64,000 bases of DNA from Embleya sp045207655 (GCF_045207655.1 NZ_CP108784.1:5456001-5520000); one strand, 5' to 3'. Shown: positions 34,526 through 43,422, numbered from the stretch's first letter. Notes: generated from the sequence alone by a model not told the origin. Translations and numbers: made by a program.

Positions 34526-35251
34526 ATGCTCAAGGCCGCCGGTTCGGTTGTCCGAAACGAGGCACCGTTTCTCGCCTGGCCCGAGTGGGGTGCGGGCACC
34601 GATCAGCCTCGGGCGATATCGTCGACTCCTGGCTTGAAGGAGGTGGGTCTCGTACCGGAGACCTTGGAGCAGCAAGACGCGCGGTTCGAGCGGGACGCCC
34701 TGCCGTTCCTCGATCAGTTGTATTCGGCGGCCCTGCGGATGACCCGCAACCCGGCGGATGCCGAGGACCTGGTCCAGGAGACGTTCGCCAAGGCGTACGC
34801 GTCGTTCCACCAGTTCAAAGAGGGCACCAACCTCAAGGCCTGGCTGTACCGCATCCTGACCAACACCTTCATCAACTCCTACCGCAAGAAGCAGCGGCAG
34901 CCGCTGGAATCGCATGCGGAGGAGATCGAGGACTGGCAGCTGCACCGCGCCGAGTCGCACATGTCCACCGGACTGCGCTCGGCCGAGGCGCAGGCGCTCG
35001 ACCACCTGCCGGACTCCGACGTGAAGACGGCCCTGCAGGCCATCCCGGAGGAGTTCCGGATCGCGGTGTACCTCGCCGATGTCGAGGGCTTCGCGTACAA
35101 GGAGATCGCGGACATCATGGGTACTCCCATCGGGACCGTGATGTCGCGCCTGCACCGCGGGCGGCGCCAGCTTCGCGATCTGCTGGCCGACTACGCACGT
35201 GAGCGCGGCCTCGTCCCCGCAGGCACCGACCGGAAAGGCTCGGACTCATGA
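34526..35251 (+). CDS. sigR: ECF sigma factor SigR, thiol-oxidative stress
   Basis: Group ECF RNA polymerase sigma factor that activates thioredoxin, mycothiol and protein-quality genes under thiol oxidation. Region 2 contains DALPFLDQLYSAALRMTRNP, DAEDLVQETFAKAY and LKAWLYRILTNTFINSYRK. Region 4 contains FRIAVYLADVEGFAYKEIAD and GTPIGTVMSRLHRGRRQL. The ATG at 34526 has GGAGGT seven bases upstream and adds about 45 residues before the conserved core, like the unstable SigR' isoform of S. coelicolor. A shorter form starting near 34643-34664 is likely but its start codon is unclear. The end overlaps rsrA (ATGA). Confidence 0.95.
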   Translation: MLKAAGSVVRNEAPFLAWPEWGAGTDQPRAISSTPGLKEVGLVPETLEQQDARFERDALPFLDQLYSAALRMTRNPADAEDLVQETFAKAYASFHQFKEGTNLKAWLYRILTNTFINSYRKKQRQPLESHAEEIEDWQLHRAESHMSTGLRSAEAQALDHLPDSDVKTALQAIPEEFRIAVYLADVEGFAYKEIADIMGTPIGTVMSRLHRGRRQLRDLLADYARERGLVPAGTDRKGSDS

Positions 35252-35568
35252 GCTGCGGTGACCACCACGAGGTGGATTGCTCCGAGATCCTCGGGCACCT
35301 GTACGAGTACATCGACAACGAGTTGGCGGACGCGGACTGCACCAGCATCCGCACCCACCTCGACGAGTGCTCGCCGTGCCTGGACAAGTACGGGCTCGAG
35401 CAGCAGGTGAAGGAGCTGGTGCACCGCTGCTGCGGGCGCGACGAGGTCCCCTCGGAGCTGCGCAACAAGGTGCTGGAGCGGATCAAGCTGGTGCGGGTCG
35501 AGGTGGACGCGCAGCGGGTCTCGGTCGAGGAGACCGTGGTCGAGATAGAGCGACCGGGTCGGTCCTGA
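35248..35568 (+). CDS. rsrA: Zinc redox anti-sigma factor RsrA
   Basis: A 106-residue ZAS-family anti-sigma factor that binds SigR and releases it when its cysteines form a disulfide. The zinc motif HLDECSPC (H-x3-C-x2-C) and further Cys residues at positions 3, 11, 61 and 62 (MSCGDHHEVDC, RCCGRDEV) match Streptomyces RsrA. The ATG overlaps the sigR stop by four bases, ensuring stoichiometric production. No membrane segment is present; the factor is soluble. Confidence 0.96.
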   Translation: MSCGDHHEVDCSEILGHLYEYIDNELADADCTSIRTHLDECSPCLDKYGLEQQVKELVHRCCGRDEVPSELRNKVLERIKLVRVEVDAQRVSVEETVVEIERPGRS

Positions 35569-35653
35569 CCCGATCGACGCGCCGGTGCCGTCGGGTCCTC
35601 GACCCGATCGAGTGATCGACCCGCGCGGGTGGCTGACCCGAACGAGCTAAAAC

Positions 35654-35689
35654 AGGGCGCATGGCCGGGATAAACCGGGCATGCGCCCT
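35654..35689. terminator. Hairpin terminator after sigR-rsrA
   Basis: A 10-bp stem AGGGCGCATG/CATGCGCCCT flanked by A residues on the left and TT on the right, with an internal GCCGGG/CCGGGC region that can partly pair. Confidence 0.75.
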
Positions 35690-35747
35690 TCGGCCGTTGG
35701 TGGGGCGCCCTATTCTCGGTGGTCCGAGCGACCAGCCGAGGAGTCGC

Positions 35748-37136
35748 ATGCGCACGCTGCCGCCGAGCGCCCGGATCCACGTCGGGATCGTGGTGGGCGG
35801 GTCCGTGCCCGCGCTGATCCTGCTGCCGTGGTCGGGCGTGGACATCGATCGACTGGGCGCGTTGGCGGTGTTGTTCATCGCCTTCGGGGCGGTGGCCCGA
35901 GCCCGACTCACCGGCCTCGGCGGCGCCCCCGACGGGGCGCTTTTTCCGTTGGTGTGCGCGGCCGTGCCGCTGTTGCCCGGCGGTGCGGCCGCGGCGATCG
36001 TGGTGCCCGGCGTACTGATCGCGCGGGCCCGTGCCGCCGACCCGGTCACTCCCGTGGTCAACGCCGCGCATCTGGTGTTGTCCGTCGCGGTCGCCTCCCG
36101 GGTGTACGAACTCCTGGACGGGTCGCGATATCCGACCGCGTCCGAGTTACCCGCCAAGCTGGTGCCGACGGCCGCGGCGGGAGTGGCGCTGTATGTGGTG
36201 AGCGGGCTGCTGGACGCCGGGTTTTGCACCGCGACCCAGGGCGCCGCCCGACTCCCGGTGTTGCGCGAGGTGTTCGTGCGCTCGGCCGGCTGGCGGCTGG
36301 GCTCGGTGCCGATCGCGCTGATGATGGCCGTGTTGTGGCAGCAGCGGCTGGGCGTGTTCGCGGCCGTGCTCGTGCTGCTCCCGCTGTACGTGGCCTTCTG
36401 GGCCTACGCCCAGCAGGCGCGCGAGCGGGCGGCGCACGAGGCGACGGTGCGCACCCTGGTGCGCGCGGTGGAGATCAAGGACGGCTACACCCGGGGCCAC
36501 AGCGAACGGGTGGCCCGGGCCTCGGTGTTGATCGCCCGGCGGCTGGGCATGCGGGAGGACCGCGTGGTCCGGCTGCGCTACGCGGGGATCCTGCACGATG
36601 TCGGCAAGCTGAGCGTGCCCACCCGGGTGTTGACCAAGCCGGGGCGGCTGGACGCGGACGAACTGCGCGAGATGCAGCGACACCCGGTCAGCGGCGCCGA
36701 GATGGTGGCCGACCTGACCTTCCTCGGCGAGGCGCACGGCGGCATCCTGCACCACCACGAACGCATGGACGGGCGCGGTTATCCGGCGGGCCTGGTCGGT
36801 GCCGAGATCCCCGAGTTCGCCCGGGTGATCGCGGTCGCGGACGCGTTCGACTCGATGACCTCGACCCGCTCGTACCGGCCCGCGCGCGGCGCGGACGCGG
36901 CGATGGCCGAACTGCGGCGGTGCAGCGGCAGCCAGTTCGACCCCAGGATGGTCGAGGCGCTCGCCCAGGCACTGGACCGGCACGGCTGGCCGGAGAGCGA
37001 GGTCGCCGAGGGCGGCGAGCCGGTCCGGACGCCGAAGCCGGCGGGCGGGGTGCGCGACCGGGTGCCCGGGCCGCGCGGGGAATCGCCCGCCGACACCCAC
37101 TCGGTGGCCCGCGGACGGGTCGGTGGCGACTCGTGA
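35748..37136 (+). CDS. Membrane-bound HD-GYP-domain protein
   Basis: A 462-residue protein with six or more N-terminal hydrophobic helices (residues about 1-230), then an HD-GYP domain. The key motifs are GHSERVARASVLIARRLG, LHDVGKLSVPTRVLTKPG, HHHERMDGRGYPAGL and IAVADAFDSMTSTRSYRP. HD-GYP domains hydrolyse cyclic di-GMP; here all hallmark residues are intact, so activity is plausible but unproven. The ATG at 35748 has GAGGAG upstream and TATTCT at 35711-35716 as a -10 candidate. Its TGA overlaps the next start as GTGA, indicating coupling. Confidence 0.9.
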   Translation: MRTLPPSARIHVGIVVGGSVPALILLPWSGVDIDRLGALAVLFIAFGAVARARLTGLGGAPDGALFPLVCAAVPLLPGGAAAAIVVPGVLIARARAADPVTPVVNAAHLVLSVAVASRVYELLDGSRYPTASELPAKLVPTAAAGVALYVVSGLLDAGFCTATQGAARLPVLREVFVRSAGWRLGSVPIALMMAVLWQQRLGVFAAVLVLLPLYVAFWAYAQQARERAAHEATVRTLVRAVEIKDGYTRGHSERVARASVLIARRLGMREDRVVRLRYAGILHDVGKLSVPTRVLTKPGRLDADELREMQRHPVSGAEMVADLTFLGEAHGGILHHHERMDGRGYPAGLVGAEIPEFARVIAVADAFDSMTSTRSYRPARGADAAMAELRRCSGSQFDPRMVEALAQALDRHGWPESEVAEGGEPVRTPKPAGGVRDRVPGPRGESPADTHSVARGRVGGDS

Positions 37137-38485
37137 CGGCGACCGAGGTCCGGCCCGAACAGGGCGGTACGGCCGGCCGACTGCGCGCGCACACCGGTAC
37201 CGCGGTGCTCGTGCTCGGTGCGCTCGCCGCCGTCGCCGCGGTGGCCGCCACCGCGGCCCGAGGCGTCGTGCAGCCGTCCTACGCGCTGGTGTTCGGCACG
37301 GTGATCGCGGTCGGCGAGATGGCCCGGGTGACCCTGCCGGACGGCCGGGAGACCGCTCCGCTGGGCGCGGCCGGCGCGCTCGCGTACGCGCTGCTCCCGG
37401 ACGTGCACGGCACCGTGTCGCGGCATGGTGTGCTCCAGGTGGTCGCGGTGGTCGGGGTCGCGCTGCTCGCCGGGACGTTGCCGCACGTCGCGCGCGGTCG
37501 GGCGCCGGCGCCGGCGTACGTCGCGCGCCGGTTGCTCGCGGCGGGCTTCGCGGCGACGCTGTTTCGGCCGCTGTACGCGACCGGCGGGCTCGATCCGGTG
37601 ATGGCGCGCGGGTGGGCCTATGGCACGTTCCTGGTCCTGGTGGTGCTGTTGACGTCGCTGTGCGACGCGGTGGCGGCCGCGATAGTGCGGGTGGGCGGTC
37701 CGTTCTGCCCCGTACTGCTGGCCGAACTGCGGGCGCTGTGCGCGGGGTTGAGTCCCACCGAGCGGATCGGGCCGGACGGTGAGGGCACCGGGAACAGGGC
37801 CTGCGGGCTGACCGGGATCGGCACCGCCGTGGGCGCGACCGGGATGCTGATCGCGCTGTCCACCAGCGCGTTGGGACTGTGGGCGGTGCCGGTGTTCTGC
37901 GTCCCGTCACTGCTGGTGCTGCTGTCCTTCCGGCGCTACACCGCGACTCGGATGGTGCATCGGCAGACCGTCGACGCGCTGTCCCGGCTGCCGGAGGCGG
38001 CCGGGTGCGGGTCGCCGGGGCACGCGGCCCGGGTGGGTGAACTCGCGCACGCGGTCGGGGTGGACCTCGGGCTCGGCGAGGTGGAGCTGCGCGAGCTGGC
38101 GTACGCGGCGAAGATGCACGACATCGGGCAACTCGCGCTCGTCGACCCGGTGCCCGGCGGCACCACGCTGGATCTGCCCGAGGCCGAACAGCGCCGGATC
38201 GCCCGACTGGGCGCGGACGTGATCCGGGAGAGCGGCGTGCTGGACCGGGTCGCCACCATCGTGGCCGCGCAGGCCGACCCCTACCACGACGACGCGGCCG
38301 GGCCGCCGCCACCACTGGCCAGCCGGATCATCAAGGTCGTCAACGCCTACGACGACCTGATCGCGCCGACCGACGACCCGCGGGCGCGGCGCGAGGTGTT
38401 CGCGCGGCTGCGCGCCGACGCGGCCGGGGCGTACGACCCGCGGGTGGTCGAGGCGCTGGCGCAGGTGCTGGAGCGGACCGACTGA
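37133..38485 (+). CDS. Membrane-bound HD-domain protein, paralogue of the preceding gene
   Basis: A 450-residue protein with the same plan as its neighbour: N-terminal transmembrane block (residues about 25-285), then a C-terminal HD domain. The HD core is present (GHAARVGELAHAVGVDLGL, AAKMHDIGQLALVD, RIIKVVNAYDDLIAP), but the GYP motif is missing and the region corresponding to HHHERMDGRGYP is degenerate. It may have lost cyclic di-GMP hydrolysis or act on another substrate. The GTG at 37133 overlaps the previous stop by four bases. A hairpin follows at 38564. Confidence 0.86.
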   Translation: MTATEVRPEQGGTAGRLRAHTGTAVLVLGALAAVAAVAATAARGVVQPSYALVFGTVIAVGEMARVTLPDGRETAPLGAAGALAYALLPDVHGTVSRHGVLQVVAVVGVALLAGTLPHVARGRAPAPAYVARRLLAAGFAATLFRPLYATGGLDPVMARGWAYGTFLVLVVLLTSLCDAVAAAIVRVGGPFCPVLLAELRALCAGLSPTERIGPDGEGTGNRACGLTGIGTAVGATGMLIALSTSALGLWAVPVFCVPSLLVLLSFRRYTATRMVHRQTVDALSRLPEAAGCGSPGHAARVGELAHAVGVDLGLGEVELRELAYAAKMHDIGQLALVDPVPGGTTLDLPEAEQRRIARLGADVIRESGVLDRVATIVAAQADPYHDDAAGPPPPLASRIIKVVNAYDDLIAPTDDPRARREVFARLRADAAGAYDPRVVEALAQVLERTD

Positions 38486-38563
38486 GCGGGAGGCCCCGGT
38501 GCCGGTGCGGGTCGGCCTTGTCGTCGATGACGCCCGCCGCGGGCGGCTTCCCGTGGTTGGATT

Positions 38564-38593
38564 TCGGGCGGGGCACGATCGCGCCCCGCCCGA
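38564..38593. terminator. Hairpin terminator between HD gene and biotinyl carrier gene
   Basis: A perfect 11-bp stem TCGGGCGGGGC/GCCCCGCCCGA with an 8-base loop. Confidence 0.75.
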
Positions 38594-38639
38594 CACGCGC
38601 TTCACAACGGCCCGACCCGGGCCCGAAGGAGGAACGACG

Positions 38640-38855
38640 ATGGCCGAGCAGGTCCTGGCGGAGATGGTGGCCAACGTGGCCAAGGTCGTCGCCCACGAGG
38701 GGGACACGGTCGAGGCCGGCAGCACCCTGGTCATTCTGGAGTCGATGAAGATGGAGATCCCGGTCCTCAACGAGTTCCCGGGCACCATCGCCCGCATCAC
38801 CGTGGCCGAGGGCGACGTGATCCAGGAGGGCGACCCGATCGCGGTGATCGAGTAG
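38640..38855 (+). CDS. Small biotin/lipoyl-attachment carrier protein
   Basis: A 71-residue, single-domain biotinyl/lipoyl carrier. The attachment lysine is in VILESMKMEIPV, close to the EAMKM biotinylation motif of acyl-CoA carboxylase carriers, and the later GTIARITVAEGDVIQEGDPI completes the hammerhead fold. The ATG at 38640 has AAGGAGGAAC upstream. As a free-standing carrier it would serve a separate carboxylase; which one is unknown. Biotin synthesis genes lie within 5 kb. Confidence 0.93.
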   Translation: MAEQVLAEMVANVAKVVAHEGDTVEAGSTLVILESMKMEIPVLNEFPGTIARITVAEGDVIQEGDPIAVIE

Positions 38856-38980
38856 CCGCCCCCGCCGAGGTGTCCTGCGGGGGGCGCCCCGGCCGGGCCG
38901 GGCGGACCGCTTGTGCCCGGGTCGAGCGCACCGGGCCGAGCGCACCGGGCCGAGCCGAGCGCACCGGGCCCTCGTGCCGG

Positions 38981-39175
38981 TCAGGCCGACGTGAGCACTC
39001 CGTGCTCGACGCACTTGGCGGTCCAGCCGCGCGGGGTCACCTGTACGGTCATCCGCCGCCGGCACTGTCCGCAGTAGCGCGGCGGTTCGAGTTCGCGGCG
39101 CCGCACACAGTCGTCGTGCGCGGCGCCGGCAAGCTGTTCGCCGCAGTGGTCGCAGAAGGCTGCAGTGGTGGTCAC
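38981..39175 (-). CDS. bsaP: Biotin synthase auxiliary protein BsaP-like
   Basis: A 64-residue cysteine-rich protein. The layout CDHCG near the N-terminus, PPRYCGQCRRRM in the middle and GWTAKCVEHG at the end resembles the actinobacterial BsaP family, reported to support the auxiliary iron-sulfur cluster of biotin synthase. The GTG at 39175 follows TAATCT (minus strand) by six bases, suggesting a leaderless message. It usually neighbours bioB; here bioB is about 2.5 kb away on the same strand, separated by a GNAT and a ThDP enzyme gene. The assignment is from motif memory, so moderately confident. Confidence 0.75.
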   Translation of the reverse strand: MTTTAAFCDHCGEQLAGAAHDDCVRRRELEPPRYCGQCRRRMTVQVTPRGWTAKCVEHGVLTSA

Positions 39176-39245
39176 GGCCGTAGATTACGGCCTGCGCCCC
39201 CATCGCCGGACCGGCCCTCCCGGCGACCGCGGCACGCGGGCCGGG

Positions 39246-39809
39246 TCAGGTCTGCGGGGTCTCGCGCAGGTCCTTGAGGTAGCAGATCAGTTCCACCTCG
39301 GGCACCGGCCACCAGTCGCGCTCGGGCGCCCGGTGGAAGCCCATCCGCGCGTAGAGGCGGTGTGCGGCGCGCATGTCCCACACGGTGGAGATCGCGACGG
39401 CGGTGAAGTGGTGCTTGCGGGCCCGCTCCAGGCAGGCCTCGACCAGCGCCTCGCCGATGCCGCGCCCCCGCGCGTCCGGACCGACCGCGAGCATCCGGAA
39501 CTCGCCCTCGCCCTCCCGGGAGACCTCCGCGTACGCGCTGCCGGGCAGCACGAACGCGACGGTGCCCAGGATCTTGCCGTCGGCCTCGTCCACGGCCACG
39601 AGCAGTTCGGAGTTCTCCGCGCGGTGCGCGGCCTTGCGCAGATCCTCGACGTAGTCCCGGTCGGCGGCGAGCAGACCCGCGTAGCCCGCGACGGTCACTT
39701 CCCCCACCGCCTCGTACTCCTCCGGACGGGCCTGGCGAATGTGGACGCCGGTGGGAGCGGGGTGCCGATCGTGGGGTCGGGCCGCGGCGGCGGAGACAGG
39801 AGGATTCAT
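39246..39809 (-). CDS. GNAT-family N-acetyltransferase
   Basis: A 187-residue GNAT acetyltransferase. The acetyl-CoA binding loop is in RMLAVGPDARGRGIGEALVEA (R/Q-x-x-G-x-G/A pattern RGRGIG), followed by HHFTAVAISTVWDMRAAHRLYARMGF, the conserved C-terminal half. Substrate unknown. The ATG at 39809 lies eight bases after TAAACT on the minus strand and has a weak GGA. It follows the ThDP enzyme gene on the same strand after a gap of about 20 bases and might be co-transcribed. Confidence 0.9.
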   Translation of the reverse strand: MNPPVSAAAARPHDRHPAPTGVHIRQARPEEYEAVGEVTVAGYAGLLAADRDYVEDLRKAAHRAENSELLVAVDEADGKILGTVAFVLPGSAYAEVSREGEGEFRMLAVGPDARGRGIGEALVEACLERARKHHFTAVAISTVWDMRAAHRLYARMGFHRAPERDWWPVPEVELICYLKDLRETPQT

Positions 39810-39832
39810 AGCCGTCCAGTTTACGCTGCGGA

Positions 39833-41524
39833 TCACACCCCGATGGTCGCGCGCGGGTAGATCGCCTCCGGATCGGTGAGCACGTTCAGCAGGTACGGCA
39901 CGCCGGAGGCGAACGCGCGGCGCAGCGCGGGGGCGATCCGCTCGGGCCGGGTGATCGTCTCGCCCGCGCCGCCCAACGCCCGCACCACGTCGTCGTAGCG
40001 GGTCGCCGGGGCCAGGTCGGCGGCCACGTCGTGGCCGTACAACATCCGCATCGGATGCTTCTCCAGCGCCCAACAGCCGTTGTTGCCCACGATCAGCACC
40101 ACCGGGAGGCGGTGCCGGACCAGGGTGTCCACGTCCATCAGCGAGAAGCCCGCCGCACCGTCCCCCAGCAGCAGCACGACCTGGGCCGAGGGCCGGGCCA
40201 GCCGGGCGCCCAGGGCGTAGCCCAGGCCGGTGCCCAGGCAGCCGTACGGGCCCGCGTCGAGCCAGCCGCCCGGGCGCGCGGGCTCGATGTACTTGCCCGC
40301 GAAGGACACGAAGTCGCCGCCGTCGCCGATCACCACCGCGTCCTCGTCGAGGACGCGGAGCAGTTCGCCGTGCACGCGGGCCGGGTGGATCGGCCGGCCG
40401 GCGCTGCCCAGGAGCGGGGCGTCGGACTGCGCGGCGGTGTGCGCCGCGGCGCGTACGTGGGCGGACCAGGTCCGGTACATGCCGACCCGGCCGACCCGCG
40501 CCCAGGCGTCGGTGAGCGCGTCGAACAGGGCGCTCAGGTCGGCGGCGGCGGTGACCGCGCAGTGCGCGTGCGGGCCGGTCCCCGGGGCGGAGTCGGTCAG
40601 GTGCACGACGCGGGCGGGCGGCCCGCCGGCCCGGCCGCCGAAGCTGCCGTAGCCGAGGCGGAAGTCCAGCGGCGCACCCGCCACCAGGACCAGGTCGGCG
40701 TCGCCGAGCGCGGCCGCCCGGGCCCGGCCGGCGAGCAGCGGGTGGCCGGTGGGCAGTACGCCGCGGCCCATGCCGTTGGCCACCACCGGCAGGCCGATCG
40801 TCTCGGCGGCGCGGCGCGCGGCCTGCTCGGCGCCGCCGATCCACACGTCCTGGCCGAGGACCAGGACCGGTCGCAGCGCGCGGGCGAGCAGGTCGGCGAC
40901 CTCGGCGACCACGTCCGGGTCGGGAGGCACCGGCGCGGGCGGCTCGACGGGCGGCAGCGTCACCTCGGCCCGGTCGTAGAGCACGTCCATCGGCACGTCC
41001 AGGAAGACCGGACCCCGGTGCGGGCTGTTCGCCAGGGTCAGCGCGGCGTTCACCTCGGCGGCGATCCGGTCGGTGTCGTGCACGGTGGCCGCGCGTTTGG
41101 TGATCGGCGCGAGCAGCGGCGGGTGGTCCAGTTCCTGGAGTGCGCCCGAGCCCCAGCGGAACGCGGGCGCCCGGCCGCCCAGCACCAGCATCGGCGAGCC
41201 GTTGAACCAGGCGGTGGCCACCGCGCTGATCCCGTTGGTGACGCCGGGCCCCGCGGTCAGTACCGCCAGTCCCGGTCGGCGGGTGAGCTTGGCGGTCGCC
41301 TCGGCGGCGAACACGGCGGTCTGCTCGTGCCGTACGTCCACCACCCGCAGCGGCGGCTCGGCGTCGACCGCGGCGTCGTAGAGCGGGAAGACGTGGCCTC
41401 CCGACAGCGTGAACATCGTGTCGATCCCGTGCGCCCGGGCGGCGGCGACGGCCAGTGCGCCACCGTGTCCCTCGACCCGCTCGTCGCCGGTTTCGCGTTC
41501 CCGGTCCCCTCGTCGTGCGCGCAT
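39833..41524 (-). CDS. Thiamine-diphosphate enzyme, acetolactate synthase-like
   Basis: A 563-residue ThDP-dependent enzyme of the acetolactate synthase/oxalyl-CoA decarboxylase superfamily. The activating Glu is in VRHEQTAVFAAEA, and the ThDP-binding motif runs from LLGDGAAGFS to VLIVGNNGCW. The middle domain (VLVLGQDVWIGGAEQAARRAAE) is present. It is often annotated acetolactate synthase, but no small regulatory subunit gene is adjacent, so the true reaction is uncertain. The ATG at 41524 has GGAGG six bases upstream. Confidence 0.85.
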   Translation of the reverse strand: MRARRGDRERETGDERVEGHGGALAVAAARAHGIDTMFTLSGGHVFPLYDAAVDAEPPLRVVDVRHEQTAVFAAEATAKLTRRPGLAVLTAGPGVTNGISAVATAWFNGSPMLVLGGRAPAFRWGSGALQELDHPPLLAPITKRAATVHDTDRIAAEVNAALTLANSPHRGPVFLDVPMDVLYDRAEVTLPPVEPPAPVPPDPDVVAEVADLLARALRPVLVLGQDVWIGGAEQAARRAAETIGLPVVANGMGRGVLPTGHPLLAGRARAAALGDADLVLVAGAPLDFRLGYGSFGGRAGGPPARVVHLTDSAPGTGPHAHCAVTAAADLSALFDALTDAWARVGRVGMYRTWSAHVRAAAHTAAQSDAPLLGSAGRPIHPARVHGELLRVLDEDAVVIGDGGDFVSFAGKYIEPARPGGWLDAGPYGCLGTGLGYALGARLARPSAQVVLLLGDGAAGFSLMDVDTLVRHRLPVVLIVGNNGCWALEKHPMRMLYGHDVAADLAPATRYDDVVRALGGAGETITRPERIAPALRRAFASGVPYLLNVLTDPEAIYPRATIGV

Positions 41525-41611
41525 GCCCGGCCTCCGTCGCCGTAGACGCCGCCACCGTCGTGCCGGAGGGAAAACCTATCCGCGTGCGCTACCGGGCAGT
41601 AGGGGGCGACC

Positions 41612-41640
41612 GCCGACGGCCCCGGGTCGGGGCCGTCGGC
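41612..41640. terminator. Hairpin terminator after bioB
   Basis: A perfect 12-bp stem GCCGACGGCCCC/GGGGCCGTCGGC with a 5-base loop, 17 bases past the bioB stop on the minus strand. Confidence 0.8.
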
Positions 41641-41656
41641 GGCTCGGGCCGGGGCC

Positions 41657-42691
41657 CTACAGGGTCTGGTTGAGCGCCTTGACCGGCATGCTCAGTTCCT
41701 CGAGCAGCTGCAGGTCGGCGTCCGCGGCGCGGCCCAGGGTGGTGAGGTAGTTGCCGACGATCACCGCGTTGATCCCGCCGAGCAGGCCCTCACGCGTGCC
41801 CAGGTCGCCGAGCGCGATCTCCCGGCCGCCCGCGTAGCGCAGGATGGTCCGGGGGAGGGCGAGCCGGAAGGCGCCGATGATCTTGAGCGCCTCGCGCGGC
41901 TCCAGCACCTCCTGGTCGGCGAACGGGGTGCCCGGGCGCGGGTTGAGGAAGTTCAGCGGTACCTCGTCCGGCTCCAGCTCGGCGAGCTGACCGGCGAACT
42001 CGGCGCGCTGCTCGGCGGACTCGCCCATGCCGACGATGCCGCCGCAGCACACCTCCATGCCCGCCGCGCGCACCATCCGCAGGGTGTCCCAGCGCTCCTC
42101 CCACGTGTGGGTGGTGACCACGTTGGTGAAGTACGACTTGGCCGTCTCCAGGTTGTGGTTGTAGCGGTGGATGCCCATGTCCGCGAGTTCGTCGACCTGC
42201 TCCTGGGTGAGCATGCCCAGCGACGCGGCGATGTTGATGTCGACGGCCTCGCGGATGGCCGCGACGCCCTCGCGCATCTGCTTCATCAGACGCTCGTCCG
42301 GGCCGCGTACGGCGGCCACGATGCAGAACTCGGTGGCGCCGGTCGCGGCGGTCTCCTCGGCGGCCCGCACCAGCGAGGGGATGTCCAGCCACGCGGCCCG
42401 TACGGGGGACGGGAACAGGCCCGACTGCGAGCAGAAGTGGCAGTCCTCGGGGCAGCCGCCGGTCTTGACCGACACGATGCCCTCGACCTCGACCTCGGGG
42501 CCGCAGTGCCGGACCCGGACCTCGTGCGCGAGTTGGAGCAGCTCTTCCAGGCGGTCGTCCGGGAGGTTCAGCACGGCGAGCACCTGATCGGCGTGCAAGC
42601 CGCGCCCCTCGTCGAGGACTTGGTGCCGGGCCACCGCCAGGATGTCGTCGTTCACGGTCTGCGTACGGTCACTGTCGAGGGTTTCCGTCAT
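41657..42691 (-). CDS. bioB: Biotin synthase
   Basis: Radical SAM enzyme that inserts sulfur into dethiobiotin. At 344 residues it has typical length. The radical SAM cluster motif is CPEDCHFCSQS (C-x3-C-x2-C), and YNHNLETAKSYF, GGIVGMGE and LNFLNPRPGTP are family blocks. The ATG at 42691 has GAGGTG upstream and follows bioD by five bases, so bioD-bioB is an operon. No bioA lies between or beside them. The BsaP-like helper is 2.5 kb downstream. Confidence 0.97.
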   Translation of the reverse strand: MTETLDSDRTQTVNDDILAVARHQVLDEGRGLHADQVLAVLNLPDDRLEELLQLAHEVRVRHCGPEVEVEGIVSVKTGGCPEDCHFCSQSGLFPSPVRAAWLDIPSLVRAAEETAATGATEFCIVAAVRGPDERLMKQMREGVAAIREAVDINIAASLGMLTQEQVDELADMGIHRYNHNLETAKSYFTNVVTTHTWEERWDTLRMVRAAGMEVCCGGIVGMGESAEQRAEFAGQLAELEPDEVPLNFLNPRPGTPFADQEVLEPREALKIIGAFRLALPRTILRYAGGREIALGDLGTREGLLGGINAVIVGNYLTTLGRAADADLQLLEELSMPVKALNQTL

Positions 42692-42696
42692 GTCGC

Positions 42697-43422
42697 TCAC
42701 CTCGCGGTCGGATCCTGTATGGCGCGGAACGCGGCCGGATCGAAGGTACCGCCCAGGGCGGGGGACAAACTCGCGCGGGCGGTGAGCAGGAAGTCGGCGG
42801 GGTGCAGCGAGCCCGCGCCGGCGGGCAGGACACCGGCCAGCGGGCGGGCGGCCAGGGTCTCCAGATCCCGGACGTTGCAGCGCATCGCCAGGTCCGGTTC
42901 GGCGGGCCAGGAGCCGATCACCACGCCGACCAGGTCCACGCCCCGGTGCGCCATCGACTCCAGGGTGAGCGCGGTGTGGTTGAGCGTGCCCAGGTCGGGC
43001 CGGGCCACCACGAGCGCGCCCGCTTTGAGCTCGTGCGCGAGGTCGGCGATCGTGGTGCCGTCGTCGTCGAAGCGCACGAGCAGGCCGCCCGCGCCCTCGA
43101 TGACGACCAGGTCGGTCTCCTTGGCGAGGGCGCGCACCCGGTCGGCGACGCCGTACAGGTCCACCGGCGGCAGGCCGGAGACCCGGGACGCGGCGGCGGG
43201 GGAGAGTGGGTCCGGGTAGCGGGAGTACTCGTGCAGGTCGGTCACCCCGGCCAGGCGCCGCACGTCCGCGAGGTCGCCGGGCTCGTTCGGTGCCACGCCC
43301 GTCTGCGAGGCCTTGACCACCGCCACCGTGCCACCGCGCACGGCCGCGATCGCGGCGACGGCCGCCGTGACGATCGTCTTGCCCACCCCGGTGTCGGTAC
43401 CGGTCACCACGAGAACGCTCAT
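42697..43422 (-). CDS. bioD: Dethiobiotin synthetase
   Basis: ATP-dependent enzyme closing the ureido ring of dethiobiotin from diaminopelargonate and CO2. At 241 residues it has normal length. The P-loop is TGTDTGVGKT at residues 7-16; VVKASQTG carries the substrate lysine region and VIEGAGGLLV is also conserved. The ATG at 43422 lies eight bases after TAGGCT on the minus strand, so the operon may be leaderless. It precedes bioB by five bases. Confidence 0.95.
   Translation of the reverse strand: MSVLVVTGTDTGVGKTIVTAAVAAIAAVRGGTVAVVKASQTGVAPNEPGDLADVRRLAGVTDLHEYSRYPDPLSPAAASRVSGLPPVDLYGVADRVRALAKETDLVVIEGAGGLLVRFDDDGTTIADLAHELKAGALVVARPDLGTLNHTALTLESMAHRGVDLVGVVIGSWPAEPDLAMRCNVRDLETLAARPLAGVLPAGAGSLHPADFLLTARASLSPALGGTFDPAAFRAIQDPTAR

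Noticed and set aside
34643..34645. GTG at 34643 as the main sigR start.
   Set aside because: The AAGGAGGT overlaps this codon, leaving no spacing; the ATG at 34526 has a properly spaced site.
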